Source of the DNA: Conchocele bisecta
Lineage: Eukaryota > Mollusca > Bivalvia > Lucinida > Thyasiridae
Direction: 5' to 3'
Length of the DNA stretch: 64,000 nucleotides
Assembly (NCBI GenBank): GCA_029237695.1
Contig: CM055265.1
Location: 212,986,506-213,050,505, forward strand
This document shows, in pieces, positions 43,771 through 58,600 of this stretch. Under the pieces are notes generated by a model. It made no database searches and was not told the DNA's origin. It saw only the letters and a list, made by a program, of their open reading frames with translations. The translations under genes and the position numbers were made by a program. Within the stretch, counting starts at the first letter, position 1. The number at the start of each line of letters is the position of its first letter.

Positions 43771-44120
43771 TTTTTATGCCACCGGGTTTCGAAGAAACGG
43801 GTGGCATATATTGTTTGGACCGTCCGTCCGTCCGTCCATCCGTCCGTCTGTCCGGGCACACATTAGGGTACTTATGTGGCTAGCCCCACAGGGTTATGGA
43901 CTTAGTAAAGGATAGGGTTGGTTACAATTAGCCACCTAAAAAATCCTTTTATGTGGCTAAGAATCGTTTTATGTGGCTAATATTTAACATGTGATAAGCC
44001 ACATAAGTATAGTACTGTAAGAACGTCCGTCTGTCCGTCCGTCACACTTTTCGGTTAACCACTTTGTGACAGTTTCTCAAATATGCTGCAGGTGGCATCC
44101 GCGTTCGACAGACGCATTTC
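43771..44120 (+). mobile_element. Repeat family D, complete-looking copy
   Basis: From TTTTTATGCCACCGGGTTTC with the short hairpin (GGTTTCGAAGAAACGGGTGGCATA) through GTCCGTCC repeats to GACGCATTTCTTGTTG. Also contains ATGTGGCTA repeats (43870-44010). No coding capacity. Confidence 0.75.
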
Positions 44121-44778
44121 TTGTTGTATATGAGAGTTGAATCAATTTCTACCCATTATAACAATATTAACATTAGTGCTAATCCTATTACTTGTAGGGA
44201 GTGGGGCTAAGTGACTCTGGTATTGTGAGGACCTGGCGGCAGATGAGGTTATTCTAATTGCAGGGTTGAAGATATATTGGAATTATCACCCCCTTCCCAC
44301 CCCTGGGCCATCCATACAGGTGAAATACGGGATTCCCCTCTATTGACCCTGCCTGGAATGACCTTAGCTGTTGACAAACTGTTAAACACCATTAAAAAAT
44401 AACTATTGGATCTAAGAAATCCCGCTGTTCGGCCACGCAGCATACATGTACATCTTTCTCTGGGGTTCTCGCCTGCGTCACAATCACGAATGGTACATGT
44501 AGTATGCAGCTAATCACATGGTGTATCGGTTCATTAGAAGAATATCATGTACCATAATAAGTCTTAATATTCGGACACAAGTTATTCAAGGAAACGCATA
44601 TAAATGTGATTTCGCTAACAAAGAGCGTCCCTATTTTCCAGTTGGTATGGCCGTACCGATTTCTCACAGTAATAATGTAATATATTTGGATACAATTTGT
44701 TTTGAATATGGGTTTCCCCCAACAAATGTTGTCCCGATATTCAGGGTTATTATGGTGTTGTGAGTTCTGTACATGCAG

Positions 44779-45327
44779 AGCTCCAGATAAGGTGCATAAT
44801 TGCGTAAATACCCAATTAAAATTGCCAAAAACCTAATTGAAATCAGAAGTAGTGAGTATCAAAAGGCAATGAAAAAATTGTAGTATCTTTATCATGCTAC
44901 AGAAAACAATAAACAGACAACAAATATAGCATATTTTCTTATTTTTCAATAAAAACACATCTTGGTATTTCGTTAGAATTGTCTCCGAGGAGACAATTCT
45001 AATGAAATACCAAGATGTGTTTTCATTTAGAAGCAAACTATTCAATAAGTGCGGTCTGCTGATGTGTAAGTAAGTAATTTATGTAAGTAATTTATTTATT
45101 ATAGTGACATGTGTAAACAATATATATATATATATCGCAATGTTTAAGAGTTGGTATTCAGATTCACCCGGCCCTGTGGGCCTATATGTCCATTTTACCA
45201 CAATTCATGAATATGTGTAAACAGTAGTGTGATTCTATTTTACACAATTAAAATTTTGAAATACCCAATTTCTTCAGAAATGATGGAGTGACAATACTCA
45301 ATTACTAATTCCTTATCTGGAGCCCTG
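44779..45327. mobile_element. MITE, family B, with a short internal insertion
   Basis: Ends GAGCTCCAGATAAGG and CCTTATCTGGAGCCCTG. The central palindrome is near 44975-45003. 45062-45215 is extra sequence including a (TA)n run. Confidence 0.8.
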
Positions 45328-46139
45328 TAAATGTTTTATTTTTTTGTCGTTAGGTGTTGGTATTCTGGATGTGGGGCTGTATGAACCATTACCGGTTATA
45401 TTTGTTATGTTTATTTCAATATTATCAGCATATGTATTCATCACAAGTAATTTCTGAAATGTCAACAACCGTCAGTCCTGAAAATCATGGTGTTGTACAT
45501 CTGCAAAGTTTATACTGGCTGAACATTTAGTTTGCTAATTAAGAAATAATTGGGCTAATATTTTAAGATGGGAGACTCAGTCATCTGACATAGTCCTGTT
45601 ATCTAGGGAATTGTAGCTGAAGTTCATTATAAATGTTTCATGTACATGTAGTTTAATTCCATTTTCTCCTATAACCAACATTATAGTTCGCCCTACTTTC
45701 TAAACCAATCGCTGGGCAACATTGTACTCCACTTCTTTCACATATTGCAATGTTTAACCCCAAGCAGTTACATATTACCAGATTTAATCATTAACTGTTC
45801 AACTGGAAATGTTAAATCAATATTTGAATGGGACATTGCATTGTACACTTGGTTGAACTATAAGTACGTTTTGTTCACATATTGGATATTTTGTGAAGGT
45901 ATTGGTGATTGTTCACCTTTGTTAATATTATAAGATTAAGAGATCAGTTTAACGCACATGCATATAAAAAACACCAAACGCACATGTGCAGAGTGCGTTA
46001 TAAAATTTGGTGTTTATATATGTTGTATATGTTCATTCCATGTACCACGTTCATGAATGATTCACAGCGATGTACCTGTGTACATAACATGACAAGACAG
46101 TACTGGTAATCTATGTCCGAGATTGTGATTTGTCATATA
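45328..46139. other. Intergenic, no gene seen
   Basis: A/T-rich sequence without a supported reading frame or recognised repeat. Confidence 0.55.
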
Positions 46140-46380
46140 ATATGTGGCTGTGACTGGAGAAATGGGGCTTATACGTTCTTGCGATCAGTGTAGGTCCAGA
46201 TCAGCCTGTGCATCCGCAGTCTGATCAGGATCTGCACTATTCGATGTTCCATCAGCAGAACACCCATTATACTTATGACAAGCGATATAGATCGTTATCA
46301 GGCGACATGAGTGTACTACTTGATCAGGGTCTACACTGGTCACAAAACACCATTTCTCTAGTCACAGCCACATAATGATG
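46140..46380. repeat. Dispersed repeat family F
   Basis: TGTGGCTGTGACTGGAGAAA ... GTGTAGGTCCAGATCAGCC ... TCTGATCAGGATCTGCAC ... and a closing inverse copy of the first phrase (TCTAGTCACAGCCACA), so the unit is palindromic. Confidence 0.75.
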
Positions 46381-46485
46381 AGCCTGGCTCTGGAAACGTT
46401 TATTTGTAACAACTGTTTCACCAACTTGATTTGTGGAAAAGCTTATGAGCCTTATATTCCTTATGCAGCAGAGACATTCCACCTG

Positions 46486-46709
46486 TACAGTGGAACCCCT
46501 CTAAACCGGACACTTGGGGGAAAATATAGATGTTTACCTTAGATGTGTTTCACTGTTATGTATCTCTGATTTCAATGAATTTTCATGATTGAAATACGCT
46601 AGAATGTGTCATGAAGTGCTCACATGTCCGATTTACAGTGGACCATCTCCAAACCGGACACCCCTGGGGACCTCCCAGGGTGTCCGGTTTGGAGAGGTTC
46701 CACTGTACT
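46486..46709. mobile_element. Palindromic MITE (CTGTACAGTGGAACC ends)
   Basis: CAGTGGAACCCCTCTAAACC at the left is inverted as GGTTTGGAGAGGTTCCACTG at the right; CGGACAC / GTGTCCG adjoin. Confidence 0.85.
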
Positions 46710-46951
46710 TGATCAACAGCTACTCTTGTCAAAAAGCTAGCCACACTTTGTCATGATGGCCTCCTGTAATATATACAGGTACATGATTTACAGGTATTGG
46801 GGCCTATGTATTGTGTACACCTTATTTCATTGTCATCAATTACACATTAAACAATTACATACAGTTTTTAATGTCTTTATGTTGAACAAGGTAACCACAC
46901 ATTAGTGTAAACAATTTCGTCAAAAATCTAAATTGTACCGACAGCGGACTG

Positions 46952-47451
46952 NNNNNNNNNNNNNNNNNNNNNNNNNNNNNNNNNNNNNNNNNNNNNNNNN
47001 NNNNNNNNNNNNNNNNNNNNNNNNNNNNNNNNNNNNNNNNNNNNNNNNNNNNNNNNNNNNNNNNNNNNNNNNNNNNNNNNNNNNNNNNNNNNNNNNNNNN
47101 NNNNNNNNNNNNNNNNNNNNNNNNNNNNNNNNNNNNNNNNNNNNNNNNNNNNNNNNNNNNNNNNNNNNNNNNNNNNNNNNNNNNNNNNNNNNNNNNNNNN
47201 NNNNNNNNNNNNNNNNNNNNNNNNNNNNNNNNNNNNNNNNNNNNNNNNNNNNNNNNNNNNNNNNNNNNNNNNNNNNNNNNNNNNNNNNNNNNNNNNNNNN
47301 NNNNNNNNNNNNNNNNNNNNNNNNNNNNNNNNNNNNNNNNNNNNNNNNNNNNNNNNNNNNNNNNNNNNNNNNNNNNNNNNNNNNNNNNNNNNNNNNNNNN
47401 NNNNNNNNNNNNNNNNNNNNNNNNNNNNNNNNNNNNNNNNNNNNNNNNNNN
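46952..47451. other. Assembly gap, exactly 500 N, at the inversion junction
   Basis: A run of 500 N. The sequence to its right begins as the reverse complement of a point about 3.4 kb to its left. Confidence 0.98.
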
Positions 47452-49692
47452 AAAACATACACATAATTTTACGGTGTAGACATGCCATTTCTTTCTTTCA
47501 AATATAAATGCAAATGACTACCTGGTAGTTTCACCCACATACAATGTACATATATTCATATTTATAATAGGCAAAAAAAAGCACTTTGGTTCTCAGACAC
47601 GGTTGCGGAATGTGAAGCGGGAGGGCGGATTTTTTTCATATCAATATATTTTTATTTTTTTTGAGATGTTCGCATCTGGCAACTTGAAAAAAAATCTGAG
47701 ACAAACATCTCAGACGCAAAGAATATGTTCTATAAAGTTACTATACCTCTTTAACCCTTCCTACGCTGTTGACGGAAATTGCCGTCTGCTGTTTTTCATT
47801 TTTGCTTTAATTCTAAACAAAAACTGGTTTTGACAGCACATGAGAATCGTCTCCAGTGGAGACGATTCTCATGTGCTGTCAAAACCAGGTTTTTGTCGAG
47901 AAATATTGAAAATAAAACATTTCCAGCAGACGACATCATGTAATTCATCGTAGTAAGGGTTACTAGACGTGAAAAATCACAATATTTTCATCAGACATGA
48001 TTGGATTTATCATATTTTTGCATGCTAGTGTTTCTTATTGATCATGTGGCGAATTTACAGTACATTTTATTTCTCCATGATGATAAAATTCTCGACGTGC
48101 AGGGATTATTCTGACGCTGCGATATCTGAGAACCAAAGTACTTTTTTATGGCATTATGTTCTTAATTGGCTCCATCATTTTATTATTTCTGCAAAGTACG
48201 GTAGCATAAATATTTATTTAAACATTCTCAACAAGATTATCATAGTTTGTGACACACATTAATGAAAAGAGGCTTATTGCCTTTTCGACCATTGCAGACC
48301 AGACCAGTGGATGCTTCTAAGTTGTAACAAATGCTTAAGAAGATACACATAAGGCCCTCTGAGTGTGCCAACTGTACAGGAGCTACACTGAATAAGCCTG
48401 TTTTATCGAGGTGTGTCACATGTAATTTCTTATACAAAATTAAAAGTGTGTAGCACATATTGAGCAATTCTTTCTCTTGAAATAGATCTTTAGTATTACA
48501 TGTAATAATTAGACCAAGTGAATAACATTCAAACAAGTTTGAAATTGTCGAGATTCACAGTGGGTAACACAAGGTGTCTACATTGGTAGGCACACACAAC
48601 TTTAGAATGAAATCAAGACATGATTGGACAAAGTTAGCATTGTTGTGTCATTCAATCAGTTATCATGCACTGATATTTCCAACTAGCAGTGGAGTTTATA
48701 TCAGGGGCCAAATGTAACTGCTTACCATCCTACAAACATGTGCCCTGATTCATGGCATATGTTTGAAGGATGGTAAGCAGTAACCTTGACAACAGTTCTC
48801 TGGCTTCTCATGGTTGTGAGAAACTGAATTTTGAAATTTCAAATTTCTAATTTATTCATCCAACAGTGCAGGTCAATGCGAGTATGCTGACCAAAAATCA
48901 CATGCACGGACACCCGGACATCATTGTGATCACTATGTCTCGCTTTCCACAAGCGTGCTCGACAAAAATAGCATGCCTCATTTGAATATGAAAATAGCCC
49001 GATACCACCGCGCGTCACTATCAGTAAAATAAATATTACTAAATGATTATATCTACATAGCAGGCACTCGTAATTTTTAGAACTAGTGGAATAGTGACAC
49101 GATTATACACTTTATATTTAATTCCTATAAAGAACAGTTCGTGCCTACTGAGTGGGCTTGTACCTTTAAGGAAGTTCTAAAACAGCTTTGACAAATATCA
49201 TTGATGTAATAAGGCATATACCTCACATATGGGCTACCGGCTGACAAAGGGAAGTTTACAACATTTGTAACCAGCTTAGTACCAAATCAGTCTGCACGTC
49301 CAGTCTGACCAGGGCCTGTGCTGTTCGTCGTTCAGACATAACTATCAGATCATAATGAACTGTACGACTGTACAGTAGGTCAGGATCTACAATTGTTGCA
49401 AATGTTGAATGGTCCTTTTTCTGAGCCGGAACCCCAACTATAAATAGAAGACATTTAGCCGAGTTTCTTATGAAATCAGTCAACGGTCAAGTATCATATT
49501 AAATCAACGCAATTGTTAGATTCAATTGTGTAAGCACATCATCATAATTTACATATTATTACACTAGTGCATTATGATTTTTAGTTCACTGTGTGATTAA
49601 ACTGTGAAAGCCCATTTTATGGCAATAAAATAACCTTTCTCCTGCATGGATTCGTGGTGTTCTACAGAACATGGAAGGTCAGCACCTTGGGT

Positions 49693-52600
49693 TCACGGGT
49701 GTTTGCTGAAATACTTGAGCTTCTCTGTGTGATCCGGATTGATCTGAAACAACAATAACATGAATCTATCCAACGCTGAATTAAATTTGTTGCCTGCCTT
49801 TTTTCTCTTCATTGTTTAGCAGTGAACACACGTGTTGTCAGCACGATACAAGATGATTCTCATGTGCCGAGACTTATAATGTAAAATATAATGTGAAAAA
49901 TAACATTTACTGCAGAACAATTTTATGTTTCTACCCCAACCCCCATCCCCAAATAAATAACACAAGCGAAACATATTCATATTACATCACTAAAGCCACT
50001 AACCGTGTCGGCGCCAGGTTTCCAGCCTGCGGGACACACCTCCCCGTGCGTGTCGGTGTACTGGAACGCCTGTACCAGTCGCAGCGTCTCGTCGACGGAC
50101 CGCCCCACTGGCAGGTCGTTCATCGTGATCTGGCGCAGCACGCCCTTCGTGTCGATGATGAACAATCCCCTGGTGGCAAACATGTATTAGTTACAGAGCA
50201 TCCCTGGTCACAAACATGTGTTAATTACAGAACATCCCTGGTCACAAACATGTGTTAGTTACAGAAACACAAACCCCTGGTGGCAAACATGTGTTAGTTA
50301 CAGAGCATCCCTGGTCACAAACATGTGTTAGTTACAGAACATCCCTGGTCACAAACATGTGTTAGTTGCAGAAACACAAAGCCTTGGTCGCATACATGTG
50401 TTGGCTAAAGAAACACAAACCCTTGGTCGCAAACAATACATGTGTTGGTTACAGAAACACAAACCCTTGGTCGCAAACATGTGTTGGTTACAGAATCACA
50501 AACCCTTGGTCGCAAACATGTGTTAGTTACAGAACATAAACGCTTGGTCACAAACATGTGTTGGTTACAGAATTACAAACTCTTGGTCGCAAACATGTGT
50601 TGGTTACAGAAACGCAAACCCTTGGTCGCAAACATGTGTTGGTTACAGAAACACAAACCCTTGGTCGCAAACATGTGTTAGTTACAAAAACACAAACCCT
50701 TGGTCACAAACATGTGTTGGTTACAGAATCACAAACCCTTGGTCGCAAACATGTCTTAGTTACAGAATCACAAACCCTTGGTCGCAAACATGTGTTGGTT
50801 ACAGAAACACAAACCCTTGGTCGCAAACATGTGTTAATTACAGAACATCCCTGGTCACAAACATGTGTTAGTTACAGAAACACAAACCCTTGGTCGCAAA
50901 CATGTGTTGGTTACAGACACACAAACTTACAGAAACACAAACTTACAGAAACACAAACCATTGGTCGCAAACATGTGTTACAGAATCACAACCCCTTGGT
51001 CGCAAACATGTGTTGGTTGCAGAAACACAAACCCTTGGTTGCAAACATGTGTTAGTTACAGAAGCACAAACCCTTGGTCGCTAACATGTGTTGGTTACAG
51101 AAGCACAAACCCTTGGTCGCAAACATGTGTTAGTTACAGAAGCACAAACACTTGGTCGCAAACATGTGTTAGTTACAGAAACACAAAACCTTGGTTGGAA
51201 ACATGTGTTAGTTACAGAAGCACAAACACTTGGTCGCAAACATGTGTTAGTTACAGAAACACAAAACCTTGGTTGGAAACATGTGTTAGTTACAGAAACA
51301 CAAACCCTTGGTTGGAAACATGTGTTAGTTACAGAAGCACAAACACTTGGTCGCAAACATGTGTGTTACAGAAGCACAAACCCTTGGTCGCAAACATGTG
51401 TTGGTTACAGAAGCACAAACACTTGGTCGCAAACATGTGTTAGTTACAGAAACACAAAACCTTGGTTGGAAACATGTGTTAGTTACAGAAGTACAAACAC
51501 TGGGTCGCAAACATGTGTTAGTTACAGAAACACAAACCCTTGGTCGCAAACATTGTGTTAGTTACAGAACATAAACTCTTGGTCACAAACATGTCTTAGT
51601 TACAGAAACGCAAGCCATTGGTCGCAAACATGTGTTGGTTACAGACCGATATGTGGCAGTGACTGGGTAAATTGGGTTTATGGGATTTGTGAAGCACCAT
51701 TAATCAAGTTGTGAACGAACAGTGCGGATGCACAGGTTGATCTGGATCCACACTAGTCACAAAGTCACATTTCTCCACTCACAGCCACATTTGCCGAATG
51801 GCAAACAGGTATCGGTGGACTTATATGTGGCTGTGACTGGAAAAATGTGGCTGATGGGATTTGTGACCAGCATAGCTCCCGATTAAATAGCACATGTCTG
51901 CATACCCATAATGATCTATATCGCTTGTTAAAAGCATGACGGATGTTTCATTGATGGAATTGTGAACAGTGCAGATCCTGATCAGACTGTGTGGATGCAC
52001 AGGCTGATCTGGATCTACACTGGTCGCAAAACTCATAAGCCCCATGTCTCCAGTAAGAGACTGATATGCATGTATGTTTATCCGTCTGACCATGTCCACA
52101 TTGAAACACACGCACACCAATCACTGACCGAAATACATTTATCAGCCTGATAATGTCCATAGACTAACAAACCCCTGGTGGCTAACATTTATCAGTCACA
52201 GACCGATATGCAGAAATGGGGCTTATGGGATTTGTGACCAATGTAGCTCGTGAACAAATAGCACACAAAATCATGATGATGACAATTATTTGTCAATGGA
52301 ATATTTCACATTTGTTAGCCATGTTTGTTTAGTTGCAATGCTAACACGTCTAGCAAATGTCAAAGAGTTTAACAGAACCAGTAGTGGAGCAAGTGCGCTA
52401 GTGGTCTAGAGCATCGGACTGTTGATCCAACAAACATAGGCGTGAGCCTTACCCGAGGCGTGCATTGCGTCCTTGAGCAAGACACTACCCACACTGCTTC
52501 AGTATATGAGTACAGACTAGTCATCGGGAACATCAATTGTATGTACATGTATATATGAATAAAATATGATCCTGCACATAATCCCCGAAAGGAAAGAGTG

Positions 52601-55600
52601 ACAACTGAGAACCAGATGGCCGCGGCCCGCATGTCGAGCCCGCCGAGGCATTTGATGGTACAGTCGCACCAGTACTAACGGCCACCTGTATTAAGCGTCT
52701 CCCTCCATTAAGCGGCCATTTTATTTCCCCCCAATGAAAATTACTCTAAAATGCACCTGTATTAAACGTGAACCTGTCTAACACGGCCAACAGCCAGGCA
52801 AAATTGTTCATTTCGACTCGAAATCCTCGTTTTAGCGACCATTCTCGGCAAGATATCAGGTAATCCCCATTTCCCACCCAGTGACCTAAATCTCGCTAAT
52901 TGCAGGCCTGCCAAACTGTTTACAATACCATTTCAATTTGTTTTACGACACCCGATTGTTTGACCAAATTTTCATCACATCATTACGCGATTCACTAAAA
53001 TCATGCCTACCCGCTGTGACAATAAAAGTCACGGGTCGATAGTTTCAATAATCCCCTAGCCAAACATTGCTTCTGGCTACTATAATTGTCAGTTCAAAAC
53101 ACGTGTTATTCTCGTGGCCAAGTTATTTATACAGTACAGCCAATCGCTGGTAAGTAAAGGCAGCCCTTAGTGGCATGATTGACAGGTTACTGTGGCGAAA
53201 GACGTCGGCAATATATCAGCGATTGATCATGAAGACGGTATAGTTAACTCCCTCCGAATACTCTCAACCAGGCAAACAAACAAATGCAAACACGCGTTTT
53301 AACGGGCGCCAGATGCGAGTTGTTTCTGGCTAGTAAAAATAATAAGCTGGGTCGCCCGGTGGCGAATGAATTTCGTAGTTGTCTACACACATTTTTGTCA
53401 GCTTATGACGCTTTGTGGGATACCATTTCCGAAATAAAAATAGCATCCAATCGTTAGCTACAATTGTGGGTATACCCACTCGAGGCGCCACCTGATGAAC
53501 CGAGTCGTGACAAACACGGGTGTATATCAAAATCCCCTTCGTTCATAATCCCCTTCGCTGAAAAATTACGGGTATCATAATCCCCTTCATAGTTTTACAG
53601 GGGCCATCATAATCCCCTTCATATTTTTGCAGGGGCTATCATAATCCCCTCCATCATTTTTGCAGGGGCTATCATAATCCCCTCCATCATTTTAACAGGG
53701 CTATCATAATCCCCTCCATGGAAATGGAATAATGCTTTTAGTAATCCAATTAACAGGAAAAGTTAATGTTATGATACTTTTCATGGTAATTTGATTATTA
53801 AAATACAATTAGTATAAATTATATTTGTTTATGAAGACTATGACAAAGTAACAATTTTAATCATTTTATTTAATCATTATTAATCATGTTATAGTGTTTT
53901 CACGGTAGCACATCTAGTACATGTATAGTCGTGAAAACGCAAATCTGCGGCCATTAAGCATTAGCCGTTATAATATACTTTATATATAAAATATATATTA
54001 CGGTAAGCACCACATAGTTAGGGTCTATGCATTTGAAATAAAATCAGTTGGTAAATAGTGCATATTCAAAGTATAACACTTACCAATATATCAGTAGTCA
54101 GTGCACCTTTGCAAGACTCGGCTCGGGATTATGATAGCCCCTGCAAAACTATGAAGGGGATTATGATACCCCTGTCATTTTTCAGCGAAGGGGATTATGA
54201 ACGAAGGGGATTTTGAGTGTCCCCCGACAAACACAGCGGAAGCCCATGATTGCAACTTTCTTTTTCTCCGAAAAGTGTGAAAGAATTAAATACGAAATCA
54301 ATATATTCTAACAAATATTGTTTATTGCATTACTAACTGTTTATTTCAACCAAATATGGCTAACTGTATTGTTAGAAAACATGAAAAAGTCTGTAAATAT
54401 CACGGACAATTTAGGCGATTTCGTACCTACGTAGTTTTGTCCTTTTGCAACTTTTTCCAATCGATGTTAACGTAACCCGATTTTTATGATAATTCAGTTT
54501 AGTATTAACTAAATATACAGAATTTATGCACATCCCAGTTCATAAATGATATTTTAAGTGAATTTAAACGGATTAATTTGCTATTCGTCTAAAGTATTTA
54601 CATAAATGCTGTTTCATTACATGTACACAGTTAAAAGAGGTTCAAATGGGTGGTAACACCATATACTTTCGAGATGAAATAAACAACAGCCCTTCAGCTT
54701 TTACAACAGCCCTTCCACATATGCATGCATCATAATGTGCAAGTTATAGCGAGCGTGGCATGGGGACTGCTGTTATGAGCCGAGCTACACTGACCGTGGC
54801 CTAACTACTTATATTTATCTGTTCAAATGTACATATGAACTTAAGACAAGTTTGACTGTACATTAATTGTACATATAAATCTATATGGAACAAGTTATAA
54901 GTCGGTCCAAGATGAACCTCCATTAAGCACCCACCTGTGTTAAGTAAGCAATTTTGGACTTTCCCATGGCCGCTTGCTTAAGACAAGTTTGACTGTATTT
55001 TTAAAAACTTTAACGCAGATTTCGGACGGACGGACTAACATTTTGGGTTTATGGGCTATTTGTTCTTTAAAAGATCAAAGGAATAGCCCCTAAACTACAA
55101 TAGGTTTAGGGGCTAACGGAATAAATCTATTGTATTCTATTGTCTTAGGCTCCTCCCACTAGCCCCTAAACCCCCAATGTTAGCCCGAATGGACTGACGC
55201 CCGAATGGACTGACGGACGGATGCACGAACGGCCCACCAATAGTGAAGAAGGGGCCATTTCAATTGTTCTAGATCAAAGAGATGGCCCCTTGTAATGAAT
55301 AGAATAAGGGGCCACACGGAATAAATCAAAGGATTCTTTTGTGTTAGGCTCCGTCCAATGGCCCCTTCTACACCCTTGGTTGCTCGGACGGACACACGGA
55401 CGGACGTCATTGTGATCAATATGTCTCGCTTTCCGCAAGCGGGCTCGACAAAAATGGTTGTCTGTTACCTGAGCGTGTGACCTAGATCCTGCAGGTACAC
55501 ACCGTAGGCCTTGGATATTTCGTGAGTCAGGTCCGAGAGCAGCGGGTAGGACAACTCGCCCAGACCACCCTTAGATCGTGGAGTATTTATCCTGGTGAGA

Positions 55601-58600
55601 AAATAATAATACATGTACATGCAGTTCAACATAACCTTTTCAACACCATTCATTCCAGTTACTTAGGGATGAAAGGGTTAAGATAGGAATATAGATTCAC
55701 CTATTATAGTGTCAAGCTAAAAACTAGCACATTTATAGGCAGCCTTCCAAATGTACGAGAATCGGGAACAAGTACATATGGGCTAATTTATCATGAACAA
55801 TCATTTTTTTTGGAAAATTTTAAATGATTTCTAATTTGCAATAAGAGCACAAATATTTGCACATTTTCCATCATAACATTGGAATCTGCTTACTGCACTT
55901 ACCAAGCCAGATGCGTGTGCTGGGAGTCGACAGAGCAGCCAACCACCTCGGTGTCGATGGCCTTGAATTCTCCAAGACGTTCGTGGAACGCAATAATCTC
56001 TGTTGGGCAGACAAACGTGCTGAAAACGATGTGTTGTCTCAATAATGTGACAGGAGAGGTACTAGTATTATTGACTTTACAAATATTGTAGACTGTACAG
56101 AGCAATTTTTCCAGCTTAATTAAATATGTTATAGTCTTGAATGCAACATGCTCCCAAATGCAATAATATCTCTTTTGTGTGAGAATACTAAATTGATATT
56201 CTTGCTGTCTGTAAGTACATGTATTATTATATGCCAGGCTCTCAGTCCGTCAACACGTGTCTTTGTTGAAGCATTGCTATACATAAAATTATAGGTCTGC
56301 TGTAACATATAACACCTGTAGATCAATAACTACCTACCGACACCTGTTTTTGTACCAGCTGTTACGCTTTCAGCAAATATCAACTTTCAAGTATTAACCT
56401 GTTACAGAAGCTGCAGATCTCAATTATTACACGAGGTACTTAACCCTAAGAATCTGGGAAACAAAATTGTAGTCTGCTGTTGTGTTATATATTGTATTCT
56501 TTTTCAATAAAAACATTGTTTAACAGCACTTAGAATGATTTTCATTGGAAATGGTTCTGAAGTACATTTAAACCATGTTATTGATGAGAAATAAAAAAAG
56601 TAAGTCCAGAGTGTCGCCCAGTTTGTTATTAATTTATTGATTGATGGAATTTTAGTCTTTCAAAAGGAAAGGCATAGCAAATGGTAGTGCACCCTGTCGT
56701 GGATCACCCATGGCTGTAGCCGACTTCATCAAAATTGCTAAGCATACTTATCTAGCTAAGTATACTTTGAGGGAGTAATCATTTGTTTTTCCCAAAATGC
56801 ATTATTTCATACAGAACTAACAACTGCATATATTTGATGATTAAAAGTATGCATAATTATTATACTGAATGTATTACATTATCACAGCCAAAATGGCTGT
56901 GATAATGTAAACAAATTCAGAAGACAAAGAAGCTCGCCTGTTGGCACAGTTGCATAAAAAAACATGAATATTATATAACTTGACCTTGGGTTAAGGTGCG
57001 TGCGGTGGACCTTGACATTGGGGTCAGTGGTGCAAGGTGGGTCATGGGTTTGTTATAGCATAATATAGCATATTAAGATGAATGCATGTATGAAATATCA
57101 ATGAGCTCTCTGAAAACAGAAGTAAAACAAAATTTAACCCAACGTTAAGTTTATGAACGCACCAAGTTGGTGATTTTCTACAGCATGTTAGCTATTCACA
57201 TGAGGAATGCATGTATGAATGTGCTAAGTTTGTGACCTTGACCTTGAGGAAGGGGTGGGAGGGGGGTCATGGATTTGCTGTAGCGCAACAGAGGATCATC
57301 AGATGAATGCATGTATGAAATATCAAAGCGTTCCCTGTAAAGAAACGGAAGTTACACAACATTTACCCGAACGTTAAGTTTATGAACTTGCCAAGTTTGT
57401 GACCTTGACCTTGGGGTAAGGGTTGGGTGGTGGGTTGTGGATTTGCTACAGCATGATAGAGGGTCATCTGAGGAATGCATGTATGCAATATCAAGGCGTT
57501 CCATGAAAGGAAACATATGTTATAAGACACCCCAACGTTAAGTTTATGAATGTGCTAAGTTTGTGACCTTGACCTTGGGGTAAGGGGTGGGCGGTGGGTC
57601 ATGGATTTGCGATAGCACGATAGGGTATAAACAGATGAATGCATGTATGAAATATCAAGGTGTTCCATGAAAGGAAATAGATGTTATAAGACATTTACCC
57701 CAACGTTAAGTTTATGAATGTGCTAAGTTTGTGACCTTGACCTTCGGGTAAGGGGTGGGTCATGGATTTTCTATACCACAATAGAGTATCATCAGATGAA
57801 TGCATGTATGAAATATCAAGGCGTTCCATAAAAGGAAACAGATGTTATAAGACAATTACCCCAACATTAAGTTTATGAATGTGCTAGGTTTGTGACCTTG
57901 ACCTTGGGGTAAGGGTTGGGTGTTGAGTCGTGGATTTGCTACAGCATGATAGAGGGTCATCTGTGTAATGCATGTATGAAATATTAAGGGGTTCCATGAT
58001 AGAAAACAGATGTTATAAGACATTTACCCCAACGTGAAGTTTATGAATGTGCTAAGTTTGTGACCTTGACCTTGGGGAAAGGGGTGGGAGGTGGGTCATG
58101 GATTTGCTATAGTACGATAGAGTATCATCAGATGCATGCATGTATGAAATATGAAGGTATTCGCTGTAAATAAACAGAAGTTACACAACATTTACCCCAA
58201 CGTTAAGTTTATGAATATGCTAGGTTTGTGGCCTTGACCTTGCGGTAAGGGTTGGGTGGTGGGTCGTGGATTTGCTACAGCATGATAGAGGGTCATCTGA
58301 GGAATGCATGTATGAAATATCAAGGTGTTCCATGAAAGGAAACAGATGTTATAAGACATTTACCCCAACGTTAAGTTTATGTATGTGCTAAGTTTGTGAC
58401 CTTGACCTTGGGGTAAGGGTTGGGTGGTGGGTCATGGATTTGCTACAGCATGATAGAGGGTCATCTGAGGAATGCATGTATGAAATATCAAGGCGTTCCA
58501 TGAAAGGAAACAGATGTTATAAGAAATTTACCCCAACGTTAACTTTATGAATGTGCTAAGTTTGTGACCTTGGGGTAAGGGTTGGGTGGTGGGTCATGGA

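Noticed and set aside
46920..47488. Long frames across the N run
   Set aside because: Artefacts of translating N.
50442..51574. Long open frames of 13-residue repeats ([17 protein letters not shown]) on both strands, also at 34408-34812
   Set aside because: They arise because the 39-bp minisatellite unit is divisible by three. The array is intronic to PRDX4 and the frames exist on both strands.
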